Assembly (NCBI GenBank): GCA_046582185.1
Contig: JAYGEX010000002.1
Location: forward strand, 124,001-188,000
Source: GCA-002726655 sp046582185
Lineage (GTDB): Bacteria; Pseudomonadota; Gammaproteobacteria; Pseudomonadales; Azotimanducaceae
Direction: 5' to 3'
DNA: 64,000 bases
This document shows positions 16,339-25,584 of the stretch, piece by piece. The position numbers and the translations under genes were made by a program. The notes beneath the pieces are model-generated. The model ran no database searches and was not told the DNA's origin. It was given only the letters and a program-made list of their open reading frames with translations. The stretch's first letter is position 1, and every line of letters starts with the position of its first letter.

Positions 16339-17523
16339 GTGCAATTACAGCAAGTCACCATATTAGGCGCCACAGGATCAATTGGGGTAAATACACTAGA
16401 TGTTATTGCTCAACATCCAGACCGATACAATGTTTATGCGCTGACGGCAAACACCAATTGGCAGCTGCTGGCGGAGCAGTGTGCGCAGTTCAAGCCGGCT
16501 CGCATTGTTCTTCGCGAGGACGGTAAACTGGCATTACTCCAGCAACGGCTCGAAGAGCTGGGTTGCCATGCCGAGATTCTCACGGGCACGCAAGGCTTGG
16601 TCGAAGTGGCGAGCAGCGCCGAAGTTGACGTAGTGATGGCGGCCATTGTTGGTGGCGCCGGGCTTGAGGCAACTCTCGCGGCAGCCAGTTCAGGGAAAAA
16701 GCTCTTGCTTGCCAACAAGGAATCCCTGGTGATGTCCGGCCGTCTTTTTATGGAGACAGTAAAGGATAATGGCGCCACATTGTTGCCAATTGATAGCGAG
16801 CACAATGCGATATTTCAGTGCCTTGCCAACGGTGCATCTGACCATGCCAAAGGTGTCCGCAAGATACTGTTGACGGGTTCCGGTGGTCCGCTGTTAAGAG
16901 AGCCTGTAGAGAATCTGAAGTTCGTCACCCCGGATCAGGCATGTGCCCACCCGAATTGGAAGATGGGCCGAAAGATCTCGGTCGACTCTGCCAGTATGAT
17001 GAACAAGGGCCTGGAATTTATTGAGGCCTGCTGGTTGTTCGCGGTGCAGCCAGAGAAGGTGGAAGTTGTTATTCATCCACAAAGTCTGGTCCACTCCATG
17101 GTCGAATATATTGATGGCTCAGTTGTTGCGCAGCTGGGTAATCCGGATATGCGCACGCCTATTGCTCATGGTCTTGCGTGGCCCGATCGGATTGAATCAG
17201 GTGTCCCCGGGCTTGATTTTACCGGACTGAAAGACTTGCATTTTGAGCCCGTGGACATGGATAGATATCCCTGCCTGCGTCTTTGTCAGGAAATTGCTAC
17301 CAAGGGGCAGAGTTATGCAATCGCGCTAAATGCTTCTAATGAAATTGCCGTTAGTTGTTATTTGGATGAACTTATTTCCTTTACGGATATCCCAATAATT
17401 ATTGAAGCTGTTCTTGAAGAGACGAGCGATGAATCAGCACTTACGATAGAATGCATTCTGGCGCTCGATGAAGAGTCGAGGGCGCGAGCTAGTGAAATGA
17501 TAGGGAAAATAAAGAATACCTGA
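16339..17523 (+). CDS. dxr: 1-deoxy-D-xylulose 5-phosphate reductoisomerase
   Basis: Second step of the MEP isoprenoid pathway: NADPH-dependent conversion of DXP to MEP. The product is 394 residues with a GTG start at 16339, directly before MQLQQVTILGATGSIG. NADPH-binding GATGSIGVNTLDVI, LLLANKESLVMSG, PIDSEHNAIFQCL (metal/substrate), LTGSGGPL, HPNWKMGRKISVDSASMMNKGLE and EVVIHPQSLVHSMV are all present. Its stop overlaps the rseP start by one base (TGATG at 17521-17525), indicating translational coupling. Confidence 0.97.
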   Translation: MQLQQVTILGATGSIGVNTLDVIAQHPDRYNVYALTANTNWQLLAEQCAQFKPARIVLREDGKLALLQQRLEELGCHAEILTGTQGLVEVASSAEVDVVMAAIVGGAGLEATLAAASSGKKLLLANKESLVMSGRLFMETVKDNGATLLPIDSEHNAIFQCLANGASDHAKGVRKILLTGSGGPLLREPVENLKFVTPDQACAHPNWKMGRKISVDSASMMNKGLEFIEACWLFAVQPEKVEVVIHPQSLVHSMVEYIDGSVVAQLGNPDMRTPIAHGLAWPDRIESGVPGLDFTGLKDLHFEPVDMDRYPCLRLCQEIATKGQSYAIALNASNEIAVSCYLDELISFTDIPIIIEAVLEETSDESALTIECILALDEESRARASEMIGKIKNT

Positions 17524-18944
17524 TGATAGAAGTCCTGCAGAGCATATTGGCACTGATTGTGACCTTGTCGATCCTGGTGACCATCCACGAATTTGGTCAT
17601 TTCTGGGTGGCAAGGTTGTGCGGCGTGCACGTCCTTCGTTTTAGTGTTGGCTTTGGAAAGCCTATATACATGAAGCGGGGGCCAGCACCTGAACCCAGAC
17701 CTATTCCAGATGGTCAGCAGGTAATGACCCGCAGTAATGAACCCCTGCAAGGTACCGAGTTTGCAATTGCGGCAATTCCCCTCGGCGGTTATGTGAAGAT
17801 GCTGGACGAGCGGGAAGGGTTTGTCCCGGATGACCAACTCCACCTGGTCTTTAATAGAAAGCCCTTACATCAGAAAATCGCCATAACAGCGGCCGGTCCT
17901 ATTGCGAATTTCCTGCTTGCGATAGTAGCCTACTGGGTTCTGTTTACAGTTGGTGTCACTGGTGTGGTTCCACTGCTGGGTGATATTGAAGCAGAGTCGA
18001 AAGCGGGCCGGGCGGGCTTGAACGCAGGTCAGGAGATAGTCGCTATCGACGGCGAGGAAACCAGGACCTGGGCAGATGTGAATTTACGACTATTCGATCG
18101 AATCGGCGAGAACGGCCGAATCATCGTGACCGTAGTTGAGCCTGGCAGCGTTAATGTAACAACAGATTTTTATATTCCGATCACTGACTGGATGTCTGGA
18201 GTAGAAGAACCTTACCCAGTTTCGGATCTTGGCTTGCAGCTAAACTATCCGGACATTCCTCCACTTATCGGCGGCATTATTGCTGGCGGCAGAGCGGAAG
18301 AGGCTGGCCTGTTGGCGGGGGATAAAATTGTTACTTCTAACGGACAGGCAATTGATACCTGGCTTGCATGGGTGGAATTGATTCAAGCCAACCCTGAGCA
18401 AGCAATACAACTGGAACTGCTAAGAGATCAGGTGCTTATCGAACTCACCGTTATACCTTTGAGAATTGAGCGGGACGGGAAGGTTATCGGTCTGATCGGC
18501 GCATCCAGGGAAGCCATCGAGCTGCCTGAAGAGATGCAGCGTATTATCAGCTACCCAATATATAGTGCCTGGATACCGGCATTGAAAAAGACCTGGGATA
18601 TCACCCTGTTTACCCTAAAATCTATCAAGAAGATGATTGTAGGCGCTATTTCGCCGAAAAATCTAAGCGGCCCTATTACTATCGCGCAGATAGCCAGCGC
18701 TACTGCGCAGTCGGGTCTTGCGAGCTTCATTGGGTTTATTGCTCTTTTAAGTATCAGCCTCGGTGTGCTAAATCTGTTACCGATCCCGGTATTGGATGGA
18801 GGGCACTTGTTGTATTATTTCATCGAATTGATTATCGGCAAGCCGGTACCAGAGAGAATTCAGGTTTGGGGTTTGCAGGTGGGAATGTTCTTCCTTTTTA
18901 GCATCATGCTCCTGGCATTCTATAACGATATTTCAAGATTATAA
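17523..18944 (+). CDS. rseP: Site-2 intramembrane zinc protease RseP
   Basis: Cuts the anti-sigma factor RseA and residual signal peptides within the inner membrane. The 473-residue product starts in the dxr stop codon. The zinc motif HEFGH occurs at about residues 22-26 (LVTIHEFGHFWVARLCG). Two PDZ domains follow (KAGRAGLNAGQEIVAIDGE and RAEEAGLLAGDKIVTSNG). The LDG motif is present near the end (LLPIPVLDGGHLLYYFIELI), and the last membrane span is GMFFLFSIMLLAF. It is slightly longer than E. coli RseP (450), mostly from an insert between the first membrane span and PDZ1. Confidence 0.96.
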   Translation: MIEVLQSILALIVTLSILVTIHEFGHFWVARLCGVHVLRFSVGFGKPIYMKRGPAPEPRPIPDGQQVMTRSNEPLQGTEFAIAAIPLGGYVKMLDEREGFVPDDQLHLVFNRKPLHQKIAITAAGPIANFLLAIVAYWVLFTVGVTGVVPLLGDIEAESKAGRAGLNAGQEIVAIDGEETRTWADVNLRLFDRIGENGRIIVTVVEPGSVNVTTDFYIPITDWMSGVEEPYPVSDLGLQLNYPDIPPLIGGIIAGGRAEEAGLLAGDKIVTSNGQAIDTWLAWVELIQANPEQAIQLELLRDQVLIELTVIPLRIERDGKVIGLIGASREAIELPEEMQRIISYPIYSAWIPALKKTWDITLFTLKSIKKMIVGAISPKNLSGPITIAQIASATAQSGLASFIGFIALLSISLGVLNLLPIPVLDGGHLLYYFIELIIGKPVPERIQVWGLQVGMFFLFSIMLLAFYNDISRL

Positions 18945-18965
18945 GGTCTCACCGCTGTCACTAAT

Positions 18966-21308
18966 ATGATTCGATACTGCCCGAAATTCTTCCATCAGGG
19001 TCTGATGGCAGCTCTCCTCTTTGTTTGCTCAATGCAAACATTTGGCTTCGTTATTTCTGACGTTAGGGTGGAGGGCTTGCAGCGTATTTCTGCGGGGACT
19101 GTGTTTGGATCGATTCCCTTTAACGTTGGCGACAATGTTGATGATGTGGATATTCGCCTTATCATCCGTGAGTTGTTTAAGACTGAATCATTTGATGATG
19201 TGCAGGTCGGGCGTGACGGCAATGTACTGGTTATCCTTGTCAAGGAACGGCCATCCATCGATTCCATCGAATTTGAGGGCAATAAGGCAATCAAGACCGA
19301 GGCTTTGCTGGAAGGCCTAAATCAGTCAGGTCTGGCAGAAGGTCAAATATTCAAGAAGGTCACCCTTGAGCATATGACGGCAGACCTTGAGCGTCAGTAT
19401 GTTAAGCAAGGGCGCTATGATGCAAGCATTTCAACAGAAGTTGAGAACCTTCCTCGTAACAGGGTCGCGATAAAAGTCTTCGTCAATGAAGGCAATGTTT
19501 CTGGTATCCGGCACATTAATATCATCGGTAATAAAGTCTTTAACGACGACAACCTGCTGGAACGCATGGAGCTCAAATTGCCGGGCCTGCTATCGTTCTA
19601 TACAAAGGATGGCCAGTACTCCCGGGAGAAGCTGAAAGGTGACCTGGAGAAGCTTGAGTCCTGGTATCTGGATCGCGGCTATCTGAATTTCGTCATCGAT
19701 TCAACTCAGGTCTCTATCGCTCCTAACATGGAAGATGTTTATATCACCGTCAATGTCATTGAAGGTGATCTGTTTACAGTGTCCGGGGTTGAAATTGCCG
19801 GTGAACTCCATGACATCCCAGAGTCGACCATTCGTACTTTACTGCTATCAAGGAAGGGGCAGGTCTTCTCAAGAGAGCTAATGACGGCCTCTGAAGATCG
19901 AATTGAAAAGGCATTGGGTAATTCCGGATATACCTTTGCCAGCGCTACTGGCCAGCCCATTATTGATGACGATGGTGAGACGGTAACTGTTAAGTTCTTT
20001 GTAGATGCAGGCAAACGAGCATACGTTCGGCGGATCAGCTTCCGGGGCAATACATTGACTCAGGATACTGTCCTGCGGCGTGAGATGCGACAAATGGAAG
20101 GAGGCTGGGCATCCAATGCAGCCATCGAGGGTTCCAAGGTTAAACTAGAGCGGCTAGGATTTTTTAGGGAAGTGAATGTTGAGACGCCGGCGGTTCCAGG
20201 TGCGGATGATCAGGTTGATGTTAATTTCACCGTGGAAGAACAACCATCGGGTTCAATATCAGCAACGCTGGGTTTCTCTCAGGATGTGGGTTTGATCCTT
20301 GGCTTGTCCTATCAACAATCGAATGTCTTCGGTACAGGTAATAGCGTTAACATCGGCGTTAATCGCAGTAGTTTCCAGACAGCCTATAGCTTTTCCTATT
20401 TCGATCCCTACTATTCAGTTGACGGGGTCAGTCGCGGCTATTCAGTGTTCTTCCGCAGCAGCGATTTCGATGTGCGGAATATTGCGAGTTTCTCCACGGA
20501 TTCATACGGTGGCTCTGTTAATTTTGGTTATCCTATTAATGAGATTTCGCGGCTTAATTTCAGCGTAGGTTATGAATATACCCACATAAAAGAAGGCGTA
20601 TTCCCTGCTCAGGAAATATCCCAGTTCCTGGATGAGGAAGGTGACAAGTTTAATCTGATCAATATGTCGATCTCTTACAGCATGTCTGCGCTCAATCGTG
20701 GCCTTTTACCCACGCGAGGAAAATCACAGAGTGTTTCCTTTGAAATGACGGTACCCGGTAGTGAGCTTGAATATTTCAGGATCAACTATAGCGGCCAGAT
20801 ATTCTTTCCTTTGACGCGTCTGTTCACATTACGTCTGAGGACGGATCTGGGTTATGGAGAGGCCTACGGTAGCACCAATACCTATCCTTTCTACAAGAAT
20901 TTCTTTGCTGGAGGGCCAGGATCAGTTCGTGGCTATGAAAGTAATTCGCTGGGCCCAAGGACAACGCCGTCGCCATTGGATACTTTCCCTGAGCCAGATC
21001 CCATTGGTGGTAACGTTCTGGTCGAAGCCAGCGCCGAAATATTGTTCCCTTTACCGTTTATTAAGGATCAGCGACAGATCAAATCCGCATTTTTTGTTGA
21101 TGCCGGAAATGTATTTAATACCAACTGTAATCCAGTCAGTACGATCTGCCTATCACCGAAAGAAGGTGAGCTAAGGTACAGCACAGGATTCGCGATTACG
21201 TGGATCACCGGTTTTGCCCCCATCAGCTTTGCACTGTCATATGCCTTCAACGAGAAGCCTGGCGATGAGACGGAAAGCTTCCAATTTGAGTTAGGACGAA
21301 CTTTTTAG
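18966..21308 (+). CDS. bamA: Outer-membrane protein assembly factor BamA
   Basis: Central component of the machinery that inserts beta-barrel proteins in the outer membrane. The 780-residue product has an N-terminal signal peptide (GLMAALLFVCSMQTFGF), five POTRA domains (to about residue 415) and a 16-strand barrel. The lid-loop motif is present as VRGYESNSLGPR, and the C-terminal strand ends in the expected Phe (FQFELGRTF). It follows rseP by 21 bp and precedes skp, the standard order. Confidence 0.97.
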   Translation: MIRYCPKFFHQGLMAALLFVCSMQTFGFVISDVRVEGLQRISAGTVFGSIPFNVGDNVDDVDIRLIIRELFKTESFDDVQVGRDGNVLVILVKERPSIDSIEFEGNKAIKTEALLEGLNQSGLAEGQIFKKVTLEHMTADLERQYVKQGRYDASISTEVENLPRNRVAIKVFVNEGNVSGIRHINIIGNKVFNDDNLLERMELKLPGLLSFYTKDGQYSREKLKGDLEKLESWYLDRGYLNFVIDSTQVSIAPNMEDVYITVNVIEGDLFTVSGVEIAGELHDIPESTIRTLLLSRKGQVFSRELMTASEDRIEKALGNSGYTFASATGQPIIDDDGETVTVKFFVDAGKRAYVRRISFRGNTLTQDTVLRREMRQMEGGWASNAAIEGSKVKLERLGFFREVNVETPAVPGADDQVDVNFTVEEQPSGSISATLGFSQDVGLILGLSYQQSNVFGTGNSVNIGVNRSSFQTAYSFSYFDPYYSVDGVSRGYSVFFRSSDFDVRNIASFSTDSYGGSVNFGYPINEISRLNFSVGYEYTHIKEGVFPAQEISQFLDEEGDKFNLINMSISYSMSALNRGLLPTRGKSQSVSFEMTVPGSELEYFRINYSGQIFFPLTRLFTLRLRTDLGYGEAYGSTNTYPFYKNFFAGGPGSVRGYESNSLGPRTTPSPLDTFPEPDPIGGNVLVEASAEILFPLPFIKDQRQIKSAFFVDAGNVFNTNCNPVSTICLSPKEGELRYSTGFAITWITGFAPISFALSYAFNEKPGDETESFQFELGRTF

Positions 21309-21467
21309 GCAATTGCGGCTCAAACTTCATTGAATCATCAGAGCAGATGTGTAAATATCTGCGCCCATCGTGAAGCTCGACACTTTGCTCCCAAAAAATA
21401 GGGTAAACGGGCTTTATAGAAAGATCTGTAGACAAGCATTTATAAATAGATACCTAAGGAGATTTTA

Positions 21468-21998
21468 GTGCAAATCAAACAACGTATATTAGCAGTCATT
21501 GCGATCTGTGTTCTCACTCTCACAGCGCCTCTCGCATTCGCAGAAGTCAAGATAGCCGTGGTTGATGTGCAGCGTGCCATTCTTAATTCAGAAGAAGCCA
21601 AGCGTCTAATGAAACAGATTCAGCAGGAATTCAGCACAGACGAAGACGAAATCAGAAAAATTCAGACCGATGCCGCTGCATTGCTTGAAAAGGCGCAAAA
21701 GGATGCGGACGTGATGAGTGATGCTGAGAAGCGTCGCGTTCAATCGGAGATCGAATCCAAGAATAACGACTTCGTTTACCTGCGACAAAAGCTGCAAAAG
21801 GAAATTAGTATCAGACAAGCCGAATTGTTTTCCGGTACTGAAGCGAAGGTCCAGAAAGCCATTGAAGAACTTGTTCTCAAGAATGACTACGACGTTATCT
21901 TGCCAAGAGCTGCGGCCTTATACGTTGGTGATCTCTACGATATTACTCGCAAGATTACAGAAGCGCTGAATAATCTCGACAAGCCATCAGGCAGTTAA
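21468..21998 (+). CDS. skp: Periplasmic chaperone Skp/OmpH family
   Basis: Trimeric periplasmic chaperone that holds unfolded outer-membrane proteins before BamA. The start is GTG at 21468 with AAGGAG well placed upstream. The product is 176 residues: signal peptide (about 1-25, ending APLAFA), then KIAVVDVQRAILNSEEAKRL, a long charged coiled-coil region (about residues 50-125) and a C-terminal helix with ITEALNNL. The 159-bp gap after bamA holds no visible gene and may carry its own promoter. Confidence 0.93.
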   Translation: MQIKQRILAVIAICVLTLTAPLAFAEVKIAVVDVQRAILNSEEAKRLMKQIQQEFSTDEDEIRKIQTDAAALLEKAQKDADVMSDAEKRRVQSEIESKNNDFVYLRQKLQKEISIRQAELFSGTEAKVQKAIEELVLKNDYDVILPRAAALYVGDLYDITRKITEALNNLDKPSGS

Positions 21999-22028
21999 GA
22001 TTAAATTCAGCCGCAGTGACATTCGGTT

Positions 22029-23048
22029 TTGAAACTCAGCCTGGCGGAGATAGCTGACCGAATTGGTCTTCAAGTCATTGGTGATGCATCTACGCAGATT
22101 CACGGTATCGCTAGCCTGGTGGATGCCAAGCCAGGTGAGTTGTCCTTTCTTTTTAGCGCCTCCTATAAGAAACATCTAATAAGTTCAAAGGCATCAGCCG
22201 TCGTCCTGCGAGAGTCGGACTCGGCGGACTGTAATATTCCTGCACTCATTTCAGAGCAGCCGAGGATGGCCTGGGCACAAATAGCCTCACTGTTTGATAA
22301 GACGCCTGCGCCGAATCATGAGATCCATCCGAGCGCAGTGCTTGGTGATGATGTAGCCATAGGTAAGAACGTATCCGTTGGCGCGAATGCGGTCATCGAA
22401 TCAGGGGTCGTAATTGAGCATGACGTTTGTATCGGCGCAGGGTGTTTTATAGGTGCAGGTGTCATTATTGGGTCAGGGACCCGACTCCATGCTAATGTGA
22501 CTCTCTACCATGAGGTACGCATTGGTAGTGACTGCATTATTCACAGCGCCGCCGTGATTGGAGCCGATGGATTTGGCTTTGAGTTTGATGCAAGCAGCGC
22601 CTCCCTGGTGAAAATACCGCAAATATACAGCGTACGAATTGGAAATAGTGTTGAGATCGGGGCCGGTACGACCATCGACAGGGGTGCGCTAAACGATACA
22701 ACGATAGGCGACGGAAGCAAGCTGGACAACCAGGTGCAGGTTGGCCACGGAACCAGAATTGGCTCGCATACAGCGATTTCCGGATGTACCGCTATTGCCG
22801 GTAGTACACGGATTGGCTCCTACTGTTTGATAGGTGGTGCGGTTGGAATCATAGACAACCTGGAAATTGTTGACCAGGTTGAGATTACGGCGATGAGTCT
22901 GGTGAGCAAATCCATTCTCAAGAAAGGTCGCTACTCGTCAGGAACAGGCTTGATGCCTGGTCGCGACTGGAAGCGGAGCGTGGTGGGTTTTCGAAGATTG
23001 GATGAAATTATTAAGAGAGTTCGGCAGCTTGAAAAGAAAGACTCATAG
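22029..23048 (+). CDS. lpxD: UDP-3-O-(3-hydroxyacyl)glucosamine N-acyltransferase
   Basis: Third step of lipid A synthesis. The 339-residue product begins with a TTG codon at 22029 (MKLSLAEIADRIGLQVIGD). No ATG fits better. The N-terminal uridine-binding domain (GELSFLFSASYKKHL) is followed by many hexapeptide repeats (IGKNVSVGANAVIE, IGADGFGFEFD, VEIGAGTTIDRGALNDT, VGHGTRIGSHTAISG) that include the catalytic His. GLMPGRDWKRSVVGFRRLDE matches the family C-terminus. The use of TTG and the weak ribosome-binding site suggest modest translation. Confidence 0.95.
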   Translation: MKLSLAEIADRIGLQVIGDASTQIHGIASLVDAKPGELSFLFSASYKKHLISSKASAVVLRESDSADCNIPALISEQPRMAWAQIASLFDKTPAPNHEIHPSAVLGDDVAIGKNVSVGANAVIESGVVIEHDVCIGAGCFIGAGVIIGSGTRLHANVTLYHEVRIGSDCIIHSAAVIGADGFGFEFDASSASLVKIPQIYSVRIGNSVEIGAGTTIDRGALNDTTIGDGSKLDNQVQVGHGTRIGSHTAISGCTAIAGSTRIGSYCLIGGAVGIIDNLEIVDQVEITAMSLVSKSILKKGRYSSGTGLMPGRDWKRSVVGFRRLDEIIKRVRQLEKKDS

Positions 23049-23102
23049 TCGTACATGACTTCAGTTGGATAATGGTTGAATAATAAAAGTGGAACAAAAT
23101 AG

Positions 23103-23546
23103 ATGATCATGGACGTCACAGAAATACGAAAATACTTGCCTCACAGATATCCATTTCTATTTATTGACCGGGTCATTGAGTTTGAGGCAGACAAGCGCAT
23201 CATTGCGATTAAGAACGTAACCATAAATGAACCCATGTTCACCGGACATTTCCCCAAGACTCCTGTTTTCCCGGGTGTCTATATTGTGGAAGCCCTGGCC
23301 CAGGCATCAGGTATTCTGGCGTTCAAGAGTAAGAACCGTACCCTTGATGATGGATATATTTATTACCTGGCGGGAACCGACAAGACCAAATTTAAGCGAT
23401 CAGTAGTGCCAGGAGATCAGTTACGCCTGGAGGTTGAAATTACCAATCTCAGAAATCACTGGATGAAAGCTTCCGGAAAGGCCTATGTTGGCGATACTCT
23501 GGTCTGTTCTTCCTTACTAACTTGCGCCGAGCAGAAAGTCTCCTAA
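23103..23546 (+). CDS. fabZ: 3-hydroxyacyl-ACP dehydratase FabZ
   Basis: Hotdog-fold dehydratase of fatty acid elongation. It is 147 residues (or 145 if the second ATG at 23109 is used). The segments YLPHRYPFLFIDRVIEF (catalytic His), NEPMFTGHFPKTPVFPGV and EALAQASGIL (catalytic Glu) are present. It lies between lpxD and lpxB, but lpxA, which usually follows fabZ, is absent. Confidence 0.96.
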   Translation: MIMDVTEIRKYLPHRYPFLFIDRVIEFEADKRIIAIKNVTINEPMFTGHFPKTPVFPGVYIVEALAQASGILAFKSKNRTLDDGYIYYLAGTDKTKFKRSVVPGDQLRLEVEITNLRNHWMKASGKAYVGDTLVCSSLLTCAEQKVS

Positions 23547-23588
23547 AATTCAGTTACTTCGAAAAGGCGAACTCTAGAAGGTATTGTT

Positions 23589-23660
23589 TATAAGAACCGC
23601 TGAAGGCTTTTTATACAAAAACTGCTGAAGGCTTTATATAAGAACCGCTGAAGGCTCTAC
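23589..23660 (+). repeat. Three imperfect ~24-bp tandem repeats where lpxA would be expected
   Basis: Units begin TATAAGAACCGCTGAAGGCT (23589), TATACAAAAACTGCTGAAGG (about 23612) and TATAAGAACCGCTGAAGGCT (about 23637). The shared core is CTGAAGGCT. The whole fabZ-lpxB gap is 157 bp and cannot hold lpxA (about 780 bp). AAAAGGTCCTCTTTAAAAGATACA follows the repeats as a further partial echo. Confidence 0.85.
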
Positions 23661-23703
23661 TAACAGACACTATCTAAAAGGTCCTCTTTAAAAGATACAG
23701 CCG

Positions 23704-24969
23704 ATGCCTGAATCCCAAAACGATGCGCCTTCAACCGATGCTTCCATAACCATCGTGCTTGTCGCCGGGGAAGACTCTGGCGACAACCTTGGCGCGCCAC
23801 TGATTAGAAAGATCAAGCGCCAGTACCCGAATGCAAGGTTTATGGGGATCGGCGGTCCTCTAATGATCAAGGAGGGGCTGGAATCATGGTTTGATATCGA
23901 CCAGCTATCTGTTAACGGTTTTATAGATCCCATCAAACGATTTCCGAGCCTGCTCAAGATTCTCCTGACATTAAGATCCAGAATTCTTAAAACGCCCCCT
24001 GATTGTTTTGTTGGTATCGATTTCAATTTTTTCAACCTCTTGCTTGAAGGCCTCGTTAAGAAGCGCGGGATTAAGACTGCTCATTATGTTTCCCCTACAA
24101 TATGGGCGTGGCGGTCTGGGCGTATAAAGGGCATCAAGAAGAATGTCGATCTGATGTTGACGCTCTATCCATTCGAGAATGAGATCTACGAGGAACATGA
24201 TGTAGGCGTAAAATTTGTAGGGCATCCAAAGTCTCATGAAATTGGGCCTGATACCGGTGCCCGGGAAAGAAGTTCATCTCGGCAATTGCTGGGATATGAT
24301 GAGAATGATGAAATCATTGCCATTCTGCCAGGCAGTCGCAGCAGCGAGGTGTCTTATTCTGGCCCTGATTTTTTCGCGGCAGCAAAGCTGATTGGCGATA
24401 GCAAACCTTCATGCAAGTTCGTCGTGCCTGCTGCTAACGCCAAGAGAATGGCGCAAATCAAGAAGATGTTGGAGGAGTTCGATCTGGATGTTGATCTTCA
24501 GCTCATTGAAGGTCAATCCCGTGAGGCAATGACCGCAGCTGATGTAGTGCTTGTTAACTCCGGCACGGCGACGCTCGAGGCATTGTTGTTAAAGCGCCCG
24601 ATGGTCATGTCCTATCGTCTTGGCAAATTAACCTATCGTATTGTTTCCAGATTGGCGAGGACCAAGTACTTTGCCTTGCCTAATGTGCTGGCAGGTCGAG
24701 AGTTGATCCCTGAGTTTATTCAATCTGCGGCGACCCCGGAAAACCTGTCTGAAGCTGTGCTTAACATGTTCAACCCGGATATTCGGGATAGCTTGTTGGG
24801 CGAGTTCGATAAGATCCATAAGCAGCTCAGGCTTGATAGCGGTAGTGTTGCTGCCGATGCCATTATTGGTCTTTGTTTAAGTGAGAACAGTTTAAGTAAG
24901 AACAATTCTAGTAAGAGCTATGGCACAACTACGAAGTTGCATCAGAAGCCAGAGACTAAAAATGTATAG
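23704..24969 (+). CDS. lpxB: Lipid-A-disaccharide synthase
   Basis: Glycosyltransferase (GT19) that joins lipid X and UDP-diacylglucosamine. The 421-residue product starts with a short non-conserved stretch, then VLVAGEDSGDNLGAPLI, MGIGGPLM, FVGIDFNFFNL, YVSPTIWAWRSGRIK, LLPFE-type LTLYPFENEIYEEHDV, FVGHP, ILPGSRSSEV and VLVNSGTATLEALLLKRPMVM. The last 30 residues (Ser/Asn/Lys-rich, from LSENSLSKNNSSK) are encoded by a degenerate direct repeat and exceed the usual family length. Its 3' end overlaps the rnhB start by 8 bases. Confidence 0.95.
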   Translation: MPESQNDAPSTDASITIVLVAGEDSGDNLGAPLIRKIKRQYPNARFMGIGGPLMIKEGLESWFDIDQLSVNGFIDPIKRFPSLLKILLTLRSRILKTPPDCFVGIDFNFFNLLLEGLVKKRGIKTAHYVSPTIWAWRSGRIKGIKKNVDLMLTLYPFENEIYEEHDVGVKFVGHPKSHEIGPDTGARERSSSRQLLGYDENDEIIAILPGSRSSEVSYSGPDFFAAAKLIGDSKPSCKFVVPAANAKRMAQIKKMLEEFDLDVDLQLIEGQSREAMTAADVVLVNSGTATLEALLLKRPMVMSYRLGKLTYRIVSRLARTKYFALPNVLAGRELIPEFIQSAATPENLSEAVLNMFNPDIRDSLLGEFDKIHKQLRLDSGSVAADAIIGLCLSENSLSKNNSSKSYGTTTKLHQKPETKNV

Positions 24970-25549
24970 ACATGAAAATCTGGCAGGTGTTGACGAGGTG
25001 GGCCGTGGTCCCTTGGCCGGTGCTGTCTTTGCCGCCGCGGTGATACTAGATCCATCTCAAGAAATCGAAGGATTACGTGACTCCAAGGCGCTAAGTGCCA
25101 AGCGCAGAGAAGCGCTGGACTTGATCATTAGAGACAAGGCAATCAGCTTCTGCATCGCTTCTGTTAATGTCTCTGAAATTGACGAGATAAATATCTTGCA
25201 AGCCACCATGCTGGCCATGCAGCGGGCCGTAAAAGGGCTTAGCGTAGCCCCTGGTTTTGTATTGGTCGACGGTAATCGCACGCCGGGGTTCGATTGTGAT
25301 TCCCAGTGGCTAATCAAAGGGGATACGAAATCTGATGTGATCATGGCAGCATCAATTATTGCCAAGGTTGCACGGGATAAGGAAATGGAGGAGCTGGACA
25401 AAATATATCCGGTATACGGTCTGGCAAAACACAAGGGATACCCTACCGCGTTTCACCTGGCAGCTCTGAAAGAACATGGCCCGTCTCCGATTCACCGAAT
25501 GTCTTTTGCGCCCTGTCGGCGGGCGCTGACCAGCATTGACCAGTCTTAG
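24962..25549 (+). CDS. rnhB: Ribonuclease HII
   Basis: Removes RNA from RNA-DNA hybrids and misincorporated ribonucleotides. I chose the ATG at 24962 inside the lpxB end (MYRHENLAGVDEVGRGPLAG), giving the usual length of about 195 residues. The open frame upstream from 24920 only repeats lpxB sequence in another frame. The four acidic active-site residues are in GVDEVGRGPL, LRDSKALS, LVDGNRTPG and the SIIAKVARDKEME segment. In many gammaproteobacteria dnaE comes next, but here the cluster ends. Confidence 0.95.
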   Translation: MYRHENLAGVDEVGRGPLAGAVFAAAVILDPSQEIEGLRDSKALSAKRREALDLIIRDKAISFCIASVNVSEIDEINILQATMLAMQRAVKGLSVAPGFVLVDGNRTPGFDCDSQWLIKGDTKSDVIMAASIIAKVARDKEMEELDKIYPVYGLAKHKGYPTAFHLAALKEHGPSPIHRMSFAPCRRALTSIDQS

Positions 25550-25584
25550 GACTGGGCGTCCCCAGGTATCCATGGGGCCTGAGG

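Noticed and set aside
25550..25584. CCCCA...TGGGG hairpin after rnhB as terminator
   Set aside because: Only five pairs and no T-run, too weak to call.
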